A stretch of 64,000 nucleotides of DNA, taken from positions 38,957,001-39,021,000 of the forward strand of contig OY747704.1 of the NCBI GenBank assembly GCA_963556495.2, written 5' to 3'. Source of the stretch: Valencia hispanica (taxonomy: Eukaryota; Chordata; Actinopteri; Cyprinodontiformes; Valenciidae). A model generated the notes under the pieces. That model saw only the letters and a program-made list of their open reading frames with translations, was not told the origin of the DNA and searched no databases. Below, piece by piece: positions 12,450 to 24,933 of this stretch (position 1 is the first letter of the stretch; the number at the start of each line of letters is the position of its first letter). The position numbers and the translations under genes were made by a program.

Positions 12450-15400
12450 CTGCTGCCATCGTGGACCTGCTCAGTATTAGGGTCATACCCTCCTAAAGCA
12501 TGCTGTCTTGAGTGTTGGAGTCATTCAAAAGAAAACAGAGTCAACTCATTGTATTACGGCATAAAAAAGATGTACATGTTTTCTGACATTCCTAAGAGCT
12601 CATCAGGTTTGGCTAAAAGAATACTGACCACCAGAACTGTTACAGGTGAAAAGAACATAACCGTTTCACCCCTTGGAACACAAATATGATGTGGAATGCA
12701 ACCAGTCAATGCAGACACACAAAGGAGGGGCACACAAAATCTAGCACCAAGGCATGACAGCTGCTTTAACAAACATTTGTGAAAAAATGTATCACTCCCA
12801 GTTCAGTGAATTCCATTCTAATACTCTAATAGGTTGCCACCTGTGCAATAGTGCCAGCCAGAAGAATTTATTCACTAGCAAATATTAGGGGTTTATGGGA
12901 GCGTGGATGTGAAGGAGCATAGTTAGAGCCAATAGCTACAGACCTTCAAACTTCATGTGCCCTAAAATTACCTCCAGGAGAGTGCATGAGAGCTTCATGG
13001 AATGGGCTTCCATGGCTGAGCAGCTGGTTCAAAGCATTAGGCTACATTACCAAGTGCAATATAGGGCATCAGATGTATAGGTGTATTAGTTGCCTGCTGC
13101 AACGAAACTGGTTTAGTGAGGTGGAGACATATTTAATGGAGAGATGAATCAAGTATGGTGTAGAACATAGTTGTCCAACTTCAGTCCTAGGGAACGCCAA
13201 ACTGCTCAAAATTAAATAAATAATTTAAAGTTGAAGCTGTTGTAGCTGCAAACGGTGGACCAACATCATATCAAACCCTATGGATTAAGAATGGGATCCC
13301 AAGTTCATATGTGTGAAAAGGCAGAAAAGCAAACACTTTGTTATTTTAACATTTATTTTAGTCAGTGCGGTTGGACTTTGACAAATTAATGATTTTAAGT
13401 AGAAAGAAATTTTACTGACCAGCAAGAAGTTTTTCAAAGTTACTTTGGATTGAGCAGGGGTCAAATTATCTCATATCTTAAATAAACTAATCATCAAAAT
13501 GAAATACAGTATACAACTGATTTTGGTATTTTAAAAAAACAAAAACGTATCTCTACAGTTCTTGAAAATACGTACATACCAACTGAAACAGAACTAGGCT
13601 GGGGAAAATTAGCATTTCTCTCATTTTATTTATGTGCACTGTTTACTGTGTTGCAACTTCAACATTTTTAACTATACGAATAAGATGTTTTAACAGTTAG
13701 TCTTTTTAATTAGCTCATTAGGAATATTATACATCCATTTTGTGCTCAGTGTGTAACATATGGTGATAAATTCCTGATATCAGCCATTTAACATACTTTT
13801 TAAACCAGGAATCCATACAATGCATTTAACTTGTTGTTTTTTAGAGAAGTTAGGTAACCTAAAATTACTGTACACAACATAAAATGTGGGTCTTTTTTGT
13901 AAACTACCATGTGGAAGATTTAGAAAAACAGAATATGCTATCACAAAAAGTTCAAAATGCTGTTTGATTTTATTATCCTTTTGTCTTCATCCCAGATGTA
14001 TCACTCAAGAAAGGATGTAAGAGCATTTCAAAGCCCTGGGCTGGAAAATTTTCATCTGCATTTGCATATTAACATTAAAAAACTACAATCATGCTGAGTG
14101 TGCTGCAACCCAAACTCCTACGTACAACGTTTCCAATTTCACGCTATGAACACATCTTTAGTTGGTGAATACTTTTCATTATCATAGTTGGCAGGAAATA
14201 TAATTCTCTACAACTCTTCCCTCAGAAGAGGAGCTAACGAAGATTGAAGCACAGTTTAGATTTAAGATTTGTGCTGGAGTTGGCTCAGTATTTAGATTTT
14301 TTATGCTGTCCAACAGAAGTTAGATTTCAAGCTAAACAGTGCAACTGCAGGACACGACTGTTTGAAGAACATGCTTAATTAAGCACCAGTTAATCAGCAA
14401 TTATCATGGACAAACAAGCACAAGTGAGGAGATTAAAACACTTGGTAGACTCTTAATTTACATGTTTTATTTTTAAACCATGTTGAGTAGCAACTATATT
14501 TGTGTTATAGTCACAAACAGACATTGGGGAATCTAAAAGCCCTCTGTGTTTGGCTAGTTAGAGATACAACAACAAAATGGTATACAGAAAACAACATTCA
14601 GTAGCGGAAAAAGAACCAAAAGTTGCTTCCCTGTGGGGACTTCTGCGTTAGCCATTTTGCAATGAACCAGCTTATAATAGCCTCTTCAGCTTAGTAATTA
14701 ATTAAAATAACTGGGGCCACTAGAGTTTAAAAACCAAAACACTTTTTCTCTCATTTTATTTAAAATCTGTATCAGTAGCCAAATCTTTCCAAAAAACTGA
14801 AATTGGAAATCGTCACCCTAGTTTGACCTGAAAACAAAAATACCTCAAGAAACAGATCAAATATAATGGTTAAAAAATTTCACACAACCTGTATATTTAT
14901 GCTGTGAGACACTATGGTAATGACAAAACTGAGGCTGGATTTCAAGACACAATAATGTCTGCAGTTTTTTGCAATTACAAACAACATCTATTGTGAAAAC
15001 CTTGAATATTTAGGGAGTAATTACCTGCAAACTTGATTAAATGCTATCCCAAAAAATCATTTCACAAATAGAATTGAGTGAAGCAACAAATTAAGAGACA
15101 GTTTACCTTAAATTTTGCCTAAATGTTCTTTTCATAAATTGTATTATATAAAGACTACACCCAGAAGAACAAGTAAGATTTGCACATCTAAAGAAATTAC
15201 TGCATGATGGTTTTTTTCTGTACTTACGAGACAGACAAAAGAGAATGAAAAAACAAAATAGGACATGATCACAATGACAAATCGGAGCAAGTAAAAACTT
15301 GAATTAAGTTTTTAATAAGAGAAAACTGAACCTTTTCTGATTGTTTCATAAATTTCATCTACTAATCTCATATTTGTGAATTGGCTAACAGTCAATGACA

Positions 15401-16198
15401 CCATAATAATCAACACTAAATGTATTTTGTTTTTGATCAAAACAGTTCATAATTGATGAACAGAAGACTTTGGAAAGACATGTTTCAGAGCCAGCATCCT
15501 GAGACCATCAGTGGTTTAGCACTTGAGAGCACTTTCACCTACAATAATAAAGGCCTGTGTTTCAAAATAAGGGGATGGTGGCATATCAGATTGTCAAAGG
15601 AATGAGAAAGCTGCTCAATTCAATTGTTCGAAATAATTGGAATGTGGTATATGGTAGTAATGTTCCAAAATGTTCTCAGTTACTCCCAATATATGTTGGC
15701 TACAGTTTGACTGAACTACAATGACAGAATACATATATTATGATGTAAACAACCCCATTACATTTATTTGTATCAATGAGACTTTGAGCCGCTTCTATTT
15801 ACCTCCGCCACACACACCTTCATCAAATGCTCATCAAAAAATACCAGTGGCTTCCTAACTTACTGAATTTATTTTGTATATATTTTTGAACATACATTTT
15901 CCTGCACAGAAAGCAGGGAAAAAAAGTGAGTCATGTATCTGCCTCCATTTCTGTGTAAAACTATTTGGGCTTGACTGACGAGCTCTGACAAATTAAATAT
16001 GTTCATGGGTATATGGATGAATCTTGACGCAACTTCTGGGCAGAAACCTCTGTGCAGTCATGTCACAAGTTGTCTCCAAAAGTGCTGCAAGCAGCACTTG
16101 GAGCCTGTTTGCCTTAATGTCATGCTCAACACCATCAAAATCCAGTAATAAAAACATTATGATAGATTGTAATAGATTTGAATCAAAATAAAACTCAC
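12450..16198. other. Intron sequence without recognised genes
   Basis: AT-rich OXCT1 intron with no convincing coding region and no terminal repeats I could pair. The 22-nt string ATATGTTGGCTACAGTTTGA at about 15694 also occurs at about 10754, too short to define an element. Confidence 0.55.
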
Positions 16199-16274
16199 AG
16201 GGATCATCCAGTTGGCTAGATCTCCATGTTTTGACACCTGCATGGCTCCCAGCATTGTCAGGTTGATGTGACCG
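16199..16274 (-). CDS. OXCT1: OXCT1 exon ([20 protein letters not shown]...)
   Basis: This 76-nt exon (one base plus 25 codons) encodes [20 protein letters not shown] followed by NWMIP, corresponding to [14 protein letters not shown] in mammals. The acceptor CTTAAG has A at -3 rather than the usual C or T. The donor is CCT|GTGAGT. A 14.2-kb intron follows. Confidence 0.95.
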
Positions 16275-16654
16275 CTTAAGAGAAGACAACAGAGGAGGAC
16301 AGCTGTCAGCTTTAGGATGTGTTAAACTTATGAACTTAAGTTCATTCATTAGAGAAAGACAAGACATTTTATAAATACATTTGAAACTATTAAAAAAACT
16401 TGCTAACCAATGAGAACCTAAAAAATAAACAGTCCAGTCTTTGTTTTCTCGATAGAAAGCCTTTTATTAAATTGAAAAAAGCTTGTGATAACATTTTATC
16501 TTTTGCTTTTAAAACGTTTATGACATCTAGCACAATTTGGATACTGTCTTATACAGGCCCTAAGTTTTACAGCCTGTGTGTTAAACAGCTGCATTTCCAA
16601 AATAAAACATATTAATCAGTTCACCTCTTAACCACCAAGTTTCTGAGCAGTCAG

Positions 16655-17285
16655 TACGCTTACATGGACATGCACAGATAAATTTGAGCTTTTGGTAAAA
16701 ATTGAGTTAATAGCTTAACTACAATGGGAGCCTTATCCCAGTTTATACGTCTCTTAGAAAATCGAATTATTGAATGAAGTGCAATCAACTCTGCGGCGCT
16801 AGGTGGCAACATGCGTCCTTCCATTTTGGCATTTTTCCGGTAAGCCAAAAGTGTCACACAAACCGCAAACAAATGCTGCCAGCAGTGAAGCAGACAGAGT
16901 AAAAGCAAGATATGCAGAATGAGTGAAAAAATGGACGCCAACAACGCTGCATGACAGTATATTTTGTGAAGACTGTACTGTTTTATTGTGTTACGCTTGT
17001 TGCTGCTGCTCGTTCAGGTGTTGTTATTTCCGCTTACGTGGTCTTGTCACTTCCCGAAGGGAGAGTGTCCAGGCTGCCAATAGCTCGAAGAAGCTGATGG
17101 TGTTTACATGCAGAGAAATTCGGTTTTCTAATAGCATGATCGGGGTGCGTTAACTCGATTAATACTAGGCCAGTTTGGTTCAACAGCCTGACTAAGGTTT
17201 ATACAGGTATTTCAAAAGTCCAAATTCAGTTGTACTAAGGCAATAATTCTGTTTTCTCTTACTGCATGTAAACACTCTCAGTGTT
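16655..17285. mobile_element. Candidate MITE
   Basis: The left end CAGTACGCTTACATGGACA pairs imperfectly with the complement of CTGCATGTAAACACTCTCAG at the right end, sharing a TTACATG core. Internal GAAAATCGAATTAT and GAAATTCGGTTTTC segments are also in roughly inverted order. No coding sequence is present. Termini are approximate and no target duplication was found. Confidence 0.4.
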
Positions 17286-17906
17286 TCCCCACATTGAGGT
17301 CATATTTCATAGACCATGTTAATTACACAGATATTTTAGGAATATACATGACCACCTTAGTATATTTACCAACTCATTTGAAGAAACTTTTGTACGGAAA
17401 TTTCAAGTCAATTGCTACATACCGTGTGCAGTGAGTCTATAAATTTCACACTTACTTTGTAAAGTCATCTTCACACCGGACCATTTAATGGGTAATATCT
17501 TGCAAGCCAAAAACAACTTGATCAATGAATTAGTGCCATGAGAAAACACTACAGTTTGACAGGCACAGTGTATTTACTCAACAAAATAACTGAAATATTC
17601 AGAATACTATAAATAGATTCAAAGAATGACGCAAAATCTCTCAAATCTGGTCTTGGATACTTTATTTCTAATAGATATAGCTTCAAATCTTTTTTTCTTA
17701 ACTGTACAGTTACTCAGAATCTGAACACCTTATGGTTTAAAAGATTACAGGAAAAAATGACTAATTGTATTCCAAATGTATTCATATAGGCGAGAGGGGC
17801 CTAATTCCCTATAGTGGAGTTCACAACTTCTTGTTTTTGTTGGTTTAACCTTTTTTACATCTCTAAATTTGAAGTGGATAATCAGGAGTTCTGTGTCCGA
17901 TTTCTT

Positions 17907-18488
17907 AAGCCTAGTTTATACTTCTGTCAGCGGGGGTGCGAAGACACGCAGCACCATCGTCTGTCGGCACAAGTGTTCTGCAGTAGGGTGATGGAGACAT
18001 ACCCAATTTTTTTAATGCCTGCCAAAAGTTAGAGCAAACACAAGCTTGTGATTGGTCAGCACATTACTTCCTTTAAATTCATCAACAGCACCGCCATTTC
18101 CAAAAGAAACTGCAAGTGCTGAAGATATCTGGCAGAAGAAATGGAGCAGATCGAAGAGCCTTTTGCATAAGACACTTGTGTTTAGCAGCCGTTACAGTAG
18201 CGATTAAGAAGCTTTTTATCATATTTGTGGACAAAAAGCTTAGTATTGAAAGTATTGAAAGAGGCGGAGTGTTTTTCAAGTGAAGAGTTTTTGCTTAAAA
18301 ATATAAAAGCAAAAAATGTTATACACCATCATCGACCAGAGACGCGAGTACAAAGGCTTCCAGGAAAGCGCTAAGTCCCCTGTTATCCTGACAGGGAATT
18401 GCTTTCCAAAACATCCCAGGCGTCCGAAAGGAAAACGTCCATCTGTATGTGTGCCTGTGCAAACCTGCAGACGGAGACGTATAGGCTT
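17907..18488. mobile_element. Candidate MITE with AAGCCTA termini
   Basis: It begins AAGCCTAGTTTATACTTCTG and ends with ATAGGCTT, an inverted AAGCCTA/TAGGCTT pair. GTCTGCAGG-like motifs lie just inside both ends. The opening resembles TTAAGCCTGGTCTATGC at 12263 near the Harbinger element. The CpG content is higher than in the surrounding intron. No functional ORF is recognised. Confidence 0.4.
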
Positions 18489-19717
18489 CATCTCCGGTTT
18501 TAGTAAAGTCTGAATCTGTCGACACTGATTCTAACAGAACCTCTTTTCTCTTTGATAGTGATTTTCTACTAATTTTAGAGAACCATTAACATTTCTTTCT
18601 AGATTTGCTGCCATGCAGTAATTATTTATAATATGAGCAGAGTCATGCTGTGTTTGAAGGAGCAGTTACTGTAATTTTTTACAATTATTTTTGATCAAAA
18701 GACAAAATTATTATGGGTTAAAAAAAAAAATCAACAAGCTTAAGGATCCAATTTTTGTGATTAGAGCAGTTAATGTAACCAAAACAGCAGTTTCCTTGTG
18801 GAAAAATATTTTATTTTTGAGTTTCCAGCCAATCGGTCAACAGTCCCCATGAAGCTGAAAAACCGGTCATTCTGGGGGGTTTTCTTTGCATCTAATGATT
18901 TGATTATTCTTTGTAAAGAAATGTAACAATTTTAATAAAAAGTAAATAAAAGGGGCATGATAAATAACTTACCATCATTGTGTGAAAGAAAACAGATAAC
19001 ACAATCAACAATGGATGCAGTTAGGATGGAGTAGTTATGACCATTTGTGAACCTAAAGTTCAAGTGGCTGCACTTAAAATTGTCCATTTCAAGCAGCAAT
19101 AGTCAAAGGGTTAAGACAAACAGCTTATTTTGTTTACTTTTTTATCCTTTAGTAAGCTAGCAATCCATCTCACTGCATCTCTAAACTCTCTATTTTCTCT
19201 GCACAGTAGGAGACCAAAGTATCCACAAATTCATCTTGGTTCCTTTTAGTCTCAGCCAGTGTGACTGGACATTATTGTTTATGACCGCTATTGAATTTCC
19301 TCTGGGTGGCCCAACAAAACTAATGCTGCGGGGAGCACGGGTGGGCAATATCAGTCAGTAGGCAAATCAATAAAAACAAGAGACTTAGGATATTATTGAC
19401 AAGGCTGCTGTATAGTTGTACCGGTGACAGCAGCCATTTGTTATTATCCAGTGTTTCACATCCTGGCTGTGTCCTGTGGTTAAATCATGTTTATGGCTTT
19501 AAGGAGGTGGTGTAGAAGAAAAAAAATATCTGATTTGGAGGCAATGTGGGATTTTCTTCCAAATTTCCACAATAACCTCAGTCCACGGGGTTGAGTCACG
19601 CTTCTATGAAACTAATTTTTTAAAGGATTTGTATAGTGCAATTCCATTTAAATGTCACCCATAACCAACTTTTGTTCTGTAAATAAAGTTTTCAAAGCTC
19701 ATTTGTCACGGTCTTAC

Positions 19718-19790
19718 CCTCGGATCATGGCAAATGACTCATCACTGGAAAAATAGGCAGCCCCTGGGAGTACAGTGACAGTCTCCTTCC
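19718..19790 (-). CDS. OXCT1: OXCT1 exon ([20 protein letters not shown]...)
   Basis: This 73-nt exon encodes [20 protein letters not shown] followed by MIRG, with two bases at each end shared with neighbouring exons. [13 protein letters not shown] is a conserved block of domain 2. Acceptor TCTGCAG, donor GG|GTAAGA. Confidence 0.95.
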
Positions 19791-19937
19791 CTGCAGAATG
19801 GGGACACAAAGTACTGGTGTTAATGCATTACAGCCGTAGATTTAACAACACATGGCACATGCAAAGGCAACAAATTAAATGAAAATATAGCAGGCAAAAG
19901 TCTAAATCAAACTTAAATAAGAAAAGATCTTAATACA

Positions 19938-20875
19938 TACAGTGCCTTGAAAGAACACTTGTACCCCCCCCCACCTTCTGTATTGGTACAAACCTCTATT
20001 TTAAATTAACTTTATGTGATATAGTTGTGAAGGGTAAGGCAAATGATATAGCTTTCAGAAACTAAACAAAGTTTTGAAAAGCATGGCATGTAATGCGTTC
20101 CAGAACCTTTTTTTCTGTGGTAACTGCTGCAGTGAATAGCTTAAGCTCCATCAGACTAGATGGAGAGCAACTGCGAACATTTTCAAGTCTTGCCACAAAT
20201 TCTGAATTGAATTCTCCTATGGACTTCTAATAAATGAATATGCTTTGATCTAAACCATTACATTGTAGGTCTGTCTGGCTGTGTGATTTGGGTCGTACTT
20301 CTGTTGGAAGGTGGATCACCACCCTAGCCTCAAGGATTCCAGCTTCCCATACAATGATGTAACCACCATGTGCAGGGTTTTGTTTTTCTGCTATGTGTAC
20401 AGTTTTGCATGCAAGTCAAAGTAGGAGTAATCGGAGCTTTTTCCGTCTTGTGTAATCCTAGTGCCAAACATGCTGCTGTTTATTCTTTAATGTTGTATAA
20501 TAAATCTCTGAGGCCTTCACAGAACAGCTGCATTTATACTGAGATTAAATTCCACACTAGTCACCTCACCATTTAGCCAACTTCTGAAGTGAATGGGATT
20601 AATTTTTTGGGGGGATTTCAGAATAAAAGGGGCTGAAAATATATGCACAGCAACCTTTTAGATCATGATTTAGATATTTTTGTGTGAAAACACCAGTGCA
20701 TCATTTTCCTTCCAGACAATCATCACAATAATGCACTACTTTCTGTTGGTCAACCACATAAAATCCTATATTATATAGGATATCATTTAATATTATGTTA
20801 ACTATGGATATACACAGGTTCCTAAAACGGTTTTAAAGTGTGACAAAGATGTGAATACTTTTGCAAGACCCTGTA
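19938..20875 (-). mobile_element. Tc1-like element, internally deleted, both termini present
   Basis: The left end TACAGTGCCTTGAAAGAACA and the right end, reading inward TACAGGGTCTTGCAAAAGTA, are diverged versions of the same Tc1-like inverted repeat and both carry TA. Inside are scraps of minus-strand transposase (around 20225-20345, matching the 1-1173 element) and its 5' leader (20510-20640). Most of the transposase is deleted. The element lies in the 1.3-kb intron between two OXCT1 exons and accounts for most of its length. Confidence 0.75.
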
Positions 20876-21071
20876 ACAGGCCTCAGATGGACATCTGTGG
20901 GAGAAAAAAGCAGACTCTTGAGTGTTAGAATTAATTGAGCAATGCAGGGGCTTCTATAAGACTATTTAAACTCCAAACTCCTCTTGAGCTACCAAAACTT
21001 TAGCATGGTCTACTTAAAATTTATATTAAAATATAAATGTATCAATCAGAACATTGATCAATAAACCTCAC

Positions 21072-21120
21072 CAGCATTAATTAGGTCTGCATCCACTTCA
21101 TTCTCAGTGGGGTAGGGCCC
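21072..21120 (-). CDS. OXCT1: OXCT1 exon (GPYPTENEVDADLINAG)
   Basis: This 49-nt exon has 16 codons plus one base and encodes GPYPTENEVDADLINA, directly after the SENGLLGL catalytic motif. The acceptor is GATAG and the donor G|GTGAGG. It is among the shortest exons of the gene, too short for standard ORF calling, and was found by matching the family sequence. Confidence 0.93.
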
Positions 21121-21732
21121 CTATCGAAAAAGAAATCAAACATGAGTGTGAACACAGGAACACAAGCATACATCCACTCACACGTCACTCATCCTGCCCG
21201 GCCCTGATTTAACTCAGAGACAGATACAATCACATCTCTCTAAATTAGACCAGACATTGATTTTTTTTCCTCTGTGTACAATAAAAGGAGCAATCCTTTC
21301 ACCAAAAAAAGAGGAGTGGAGAAGAAAGGTGAGATTGGTACCTCTTGGAAAAACTGGGGCTTTTAATTAAAGGAAGCTTTGACAAAAAAAAAAAAAAAAA
21401 TTAGCATAGGCGCCCACATACTCCTGCAAACACAACCAACTGAAAAGTCATTCCAAAGCAGCTTCAGCAGCCTTTGTTAAGAGACTCAGGCAGCAAATAA
21501 TGACTGTGACAAAGAAAAATGGAAAGAGAAAGTGTCAAAATGCCACAATCTGTTATATAATGAACCTAGGATAGCTCAAATTAGGGCCCAAACTAGCAAA
21601 GAAAAAGTTTAATGTCTGGCTATTTATCTTCCCTTACACTCAAAGCACTATTTAGCTTTAAAATCCTCCCTGGTGTCAAAATGACAGTTTTTCCAACTTG
21701 ATAACTCGGAAGGAAGCGAGAAAAACTCTTAC

Positions 21733-21827
21733 CAGTCCCAAAAGTCCGTTTTCACTTTGGAGGTGGACAGTGATGTCTGGTTTGATGAAGTTGCTGGCCA
21801 GCATGGGGATACCAATACCAAGGTTAG
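21733..21827 (-). CDS. OXCT1: OXCT1 exon with catalytic SENG motif
   Basis: This 95-nt exon encodes [14 protein letters not shown] and then [12 protein letters not shown]. The Glu in SENG corresponds to the active-site glutamate of SCOT (Glu344 in the human precursor), which forms the glutamyl-CoA thioester intermediate. Its presence, with in-frame splicing, argues that the gene is functional. The acceptor is AAACAG (completing Ala) and the donor CTG|GTAAGA. Confidence 0.96.
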
Positions 21828-22079
21828 CTGTTTTTCTCCAAGTTAAAAAAAAATTATGTGATTTATATTCATGAGATATAAGTTAATTGAGAAATTGAGA
21901 TTTATTGAAATAATTATACACTTTAAACTGGGTTCCTACACATTTGAGTGATAATACTTTTCCAGATTTAACTTCCAGAGTTCTCAGTCATTTAAATGTA
22001 AACTTAAATTATCCAATACTAAGGTTTATTTATGGAAAAATATTTATATAGCAGGCAGGTTTTAAATATGTAATTTGCA

Positions 22080-22310
22080 AAAACGAGCAACTGGAAGGAC
22101 GAAGGATCAAAGAAGGCAAAGAAAGGAAGGAGAGAAGGCAGGATACAAGGGAGGTAGGATACACGGACAAAATGCTAGAAGGGTGTAAAAAAGGAAGTAT
22201 GACACTAGAAAGGAAAGGACGACAGAAGAAAGAAGGGTAGGACAAAAGGATAAAAACACTGAGGCAGGGAAAAGAACAAAGAAAACAAGGAAAAGAAAGA
22301 ATATGAAAGG
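22080..22310 (+). repeat. Purine-rich GGAA/AGGA tract
   Basis: About 230 bases are strongly biased to A and G on the plus strand, with irregular GGAAGG, AGGACAAAAGGA and GAAAGAA words. It looks like a decayed (GGAA)n-type simple repeat. The long minus-strand frames across it, rich in Ser, Phe and Leu, are artefacts. Confidence 0.65.
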
Positions 22311-24330
22311 AAGGAATATGGCGTCATATTACTTTCTTTAATATGAGGGCACAATTCATAACAAAACAAGGGTAAAAACAGGTTGGAGAGCACAATTAAT
22401 GCCAAAACGAGCATAAAAAAACAGGTTGGGAGAGGGCAAAATAATATTGTGGAGTAGAACTGTTATCATGGGCACAATAATTTTCTAACAGGCCGCATTC
22501 AATGACATTTTCTCCTTATATTTCCAGAATCTTTTCCACTTTTGCAAAACTCTCGGGTTTTTATCTTTTCTACATTTACTTATTCGATGTCCGCCCTCTC
22601 GCTCCTGAAGGCTGCACCCTCTCGCTTCTAGATATTTCAGAGTGAAGTCACAGATCCAGACTAGACGATGTATGATTTTACTTCCTGCGATAAATTAGAT
22701 CTACCCACATTGTTGCTATGGTTACCGAATCTGGTTGAAATGAAAAAATGTGATTCAGATTACTACAAAAAGAATGATATCCTGGAAACAATTCAGTCTA
22801 ATTGAGTTCATCCAAATTAGAAAATAACTAATTACAAGATTGTAAATAAAAAGTTTTGGGTTGATGCAATAATGCCTTATTTAAGGAACACCATATTTTA
22901 TTTCCAAAAAAATTGGTCCCATCCTGAAACACTTTAGTCATACTCTGTTTACTTGAAGAAGACTTGATTTTAACCTATTTAAAGCGTCCCTTCTCTCTGT
23001 AGTTAGGCCGAATAGTTAAATAAACTTCGGATTTTCAGTTTTCACAGGTCAACAACTACAAAACTAACTTTGGAAATAAATAGAATAATAACAATAATTA
23101 CTGGTCAGTATTAGAAAATTACACTAACAATAATAATTCACTTTTTAATTGATAAAGGAAAGAAATGACACAAAAATCTGAAATTAGACTAAGAAAATAA
23201 GCATACTTTTCTGTTTATTGTAATAACAAAAAAACAGAAGTCTCACAAAGACACTAACATTAAAAACGTATACTTAGTCTTTAGTTTTTCCTTATTCTAA
23301 TGGATAAACTCACACATTGGCCAGTCTTTCTATAGTTTTTAGGTTTATGTGACCTATGGGATCTTTGGACCTTGTCATGCACCGAAACATATATGCCAGC
23401 TATGAGCACAATGCACTACGCCACACATTTTATTGTACACAAGGAACACTGACCAGAAACACAGAAAGAGTAATTGTGCATGTCTAGTCTAGTCTGGATC
23501 TGTGACATCACTCCCGGAGAAATCTGGAAGGAAGCAGCCCTCAGAAGCACGAGGGCGCACATTGAATAAGGGTAGGAAGAAAAAAACCCAACTTTTTTGA
23601 CCCCATAAAGGAATCATACAAGAAAGGAATTACACCAGGAAGCATACAAGGAAGAAAGGAGACATTGAGTGGAAATACAAATATTTGTCGACTCTTTTCT
23701 AAACTTATCAGATCCTGAAAAACAATGAAATCAAATTCCATACGTTATACTCCAAGAAAATACAAGTATTTATTACAGTGCTCTGGCATTCCTGACAAAA
23801 GATTTGTAAAATGCCTAATTATTTTATAGCACAAACTTAAAATAAAAAATTAAGAAATCTCTTTAAGGTACTTTTTTCAGTGGAGAGATTATCAAAAATC
23901 GCTGCTTCTCTTCTTTCGTGAGGATGATTCACTTCTCATCCAAAGGACTTCAGTTCTAATCATGGGTTAGGGATATTACCATAGACTGCATATCACTGAA
24001 TAGGACTGGAAGTTTGGGTCAGTCATCCATGTTACCATAAGGGACAATTATTGTTACCCCTGTTCTCAAAACTTTATACAGCTCATCTTTGCCAACAGCA
24101 CTGTGCTCGGTGTTCCATTATAAAATGACACATAATTGCAGCATACAGAGAGAGCAAGGTATATAATCATTACCTTTTGCCCAATCTCTAAATTCAAGGT
24201 TCTAGTACTGGTTCCTCTCTGCTCTTTAGTACACCACAGAGGTTTTCAATAGTATTTACGTCTGGGGCCCACCAAACCCAGTTGCATTGTCTGTTTAGCC
24301 ACACCCTTCAAGTCTTAGTATGGTTTAAAG

Positions 24331-24382
24331 AACTCCATAGGTCCCACCATCACAAACCTTTAATCATGGGACCTATGGAGTT
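24331..24382. repeat. Perfect 16-bp inverted repeat (hairpin)
   Basis: AACTCCATAGGTCCCA at 24331-24346 is exactly complementary to TGGGACCTATGGAGTT at 24367-24382, with a 20-nt loop. No surrounding element or coding sequence is recognised. Confidence 0.8.
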
Positions 24383-24933
24383 TCTACTCAATAGGAAAGT
24401 TCGGCAATGCAGGTGAGCGGCTGTAGAAGAAACACTGGAACCTGGATGAGCGCCCAAAGTTTGAGAATATGGTTTGGCATCTCTTTTCTGGCATAACAAC
24501 CAAAACCCAAGTTGCATGTCTACTGCTGTAACAGAAAAGTTTTAAATATGTTTTACACATCATTACCAGTGTGAAGATATGTCAAATTTAATAAATTAGG
24601 ATATGTGTTCTGATAAGGCTCATTTGTCAGATCAAAAGCACCTTTTGAAAAGAAACTTTAAAATAGGTATTAAGCTAACTTTTCATTAAGCCCACATTTC
24701 TATATTAAAAATATTTTTTATTGGCCTAATGTAATATTTTAATATTAAATATCTTGTTTTCATTAACTATGAGTGGAAAATCCTCATAAATAAACAAAAA
24801 GGCTTGAAAAAAATAGTCTGTAATTAATCTAAATATTGTGTTTCACTGTGAACAGAGTTCTTGAAATAAAAAAATGTTTCAATAATATTTTAATTTATTA
24901 AATATGACCGTATACAAGACATACATTTGTAAC

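Larger units (their letters stand above)
8100..12450. mobile_element. PIF-Harbinger element, broken, with nested insertions
   Basis: The element is defined by a Myb/SANT-like gene on the plus strand (8381-9161) facing a HARBI1-like DDE transposase on the minus strand (11360-12174), the two-gene layout of animal Harbinger transposons. Sequence near 8225-8290 (GAGTGCACCAACTC, CTGGTCGTATCG) reappears inverted near 12395-12440 (GCATACGACCAG, GGTGCACTCC), so these are probably subterminal repeats. Exact termini and target duplication were not fixed. A MITE with a LINE inside it occupies 9488-10749. Confidence 0.6.

Noticed and set aside
15694..15715. 22-nt match to 10754-10775 (ATATGTTGGCTACAGTTTGA)
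   Set aside because: Similarity does not extend beyond the short word, so it does not define a repeat element.
16400..16615. 71-codon plus-strand open frame upstream of an OXCT1 exon
   Set aside because: No recognisable motif, low complexity, and antisense to the gene; best explained as a chance frame in intron.
22030..22414. Overlapping Ser/Phe/Leu-rich minus-strand frames
   Set aside because: They translate a purine-rich simple-sequence tract.
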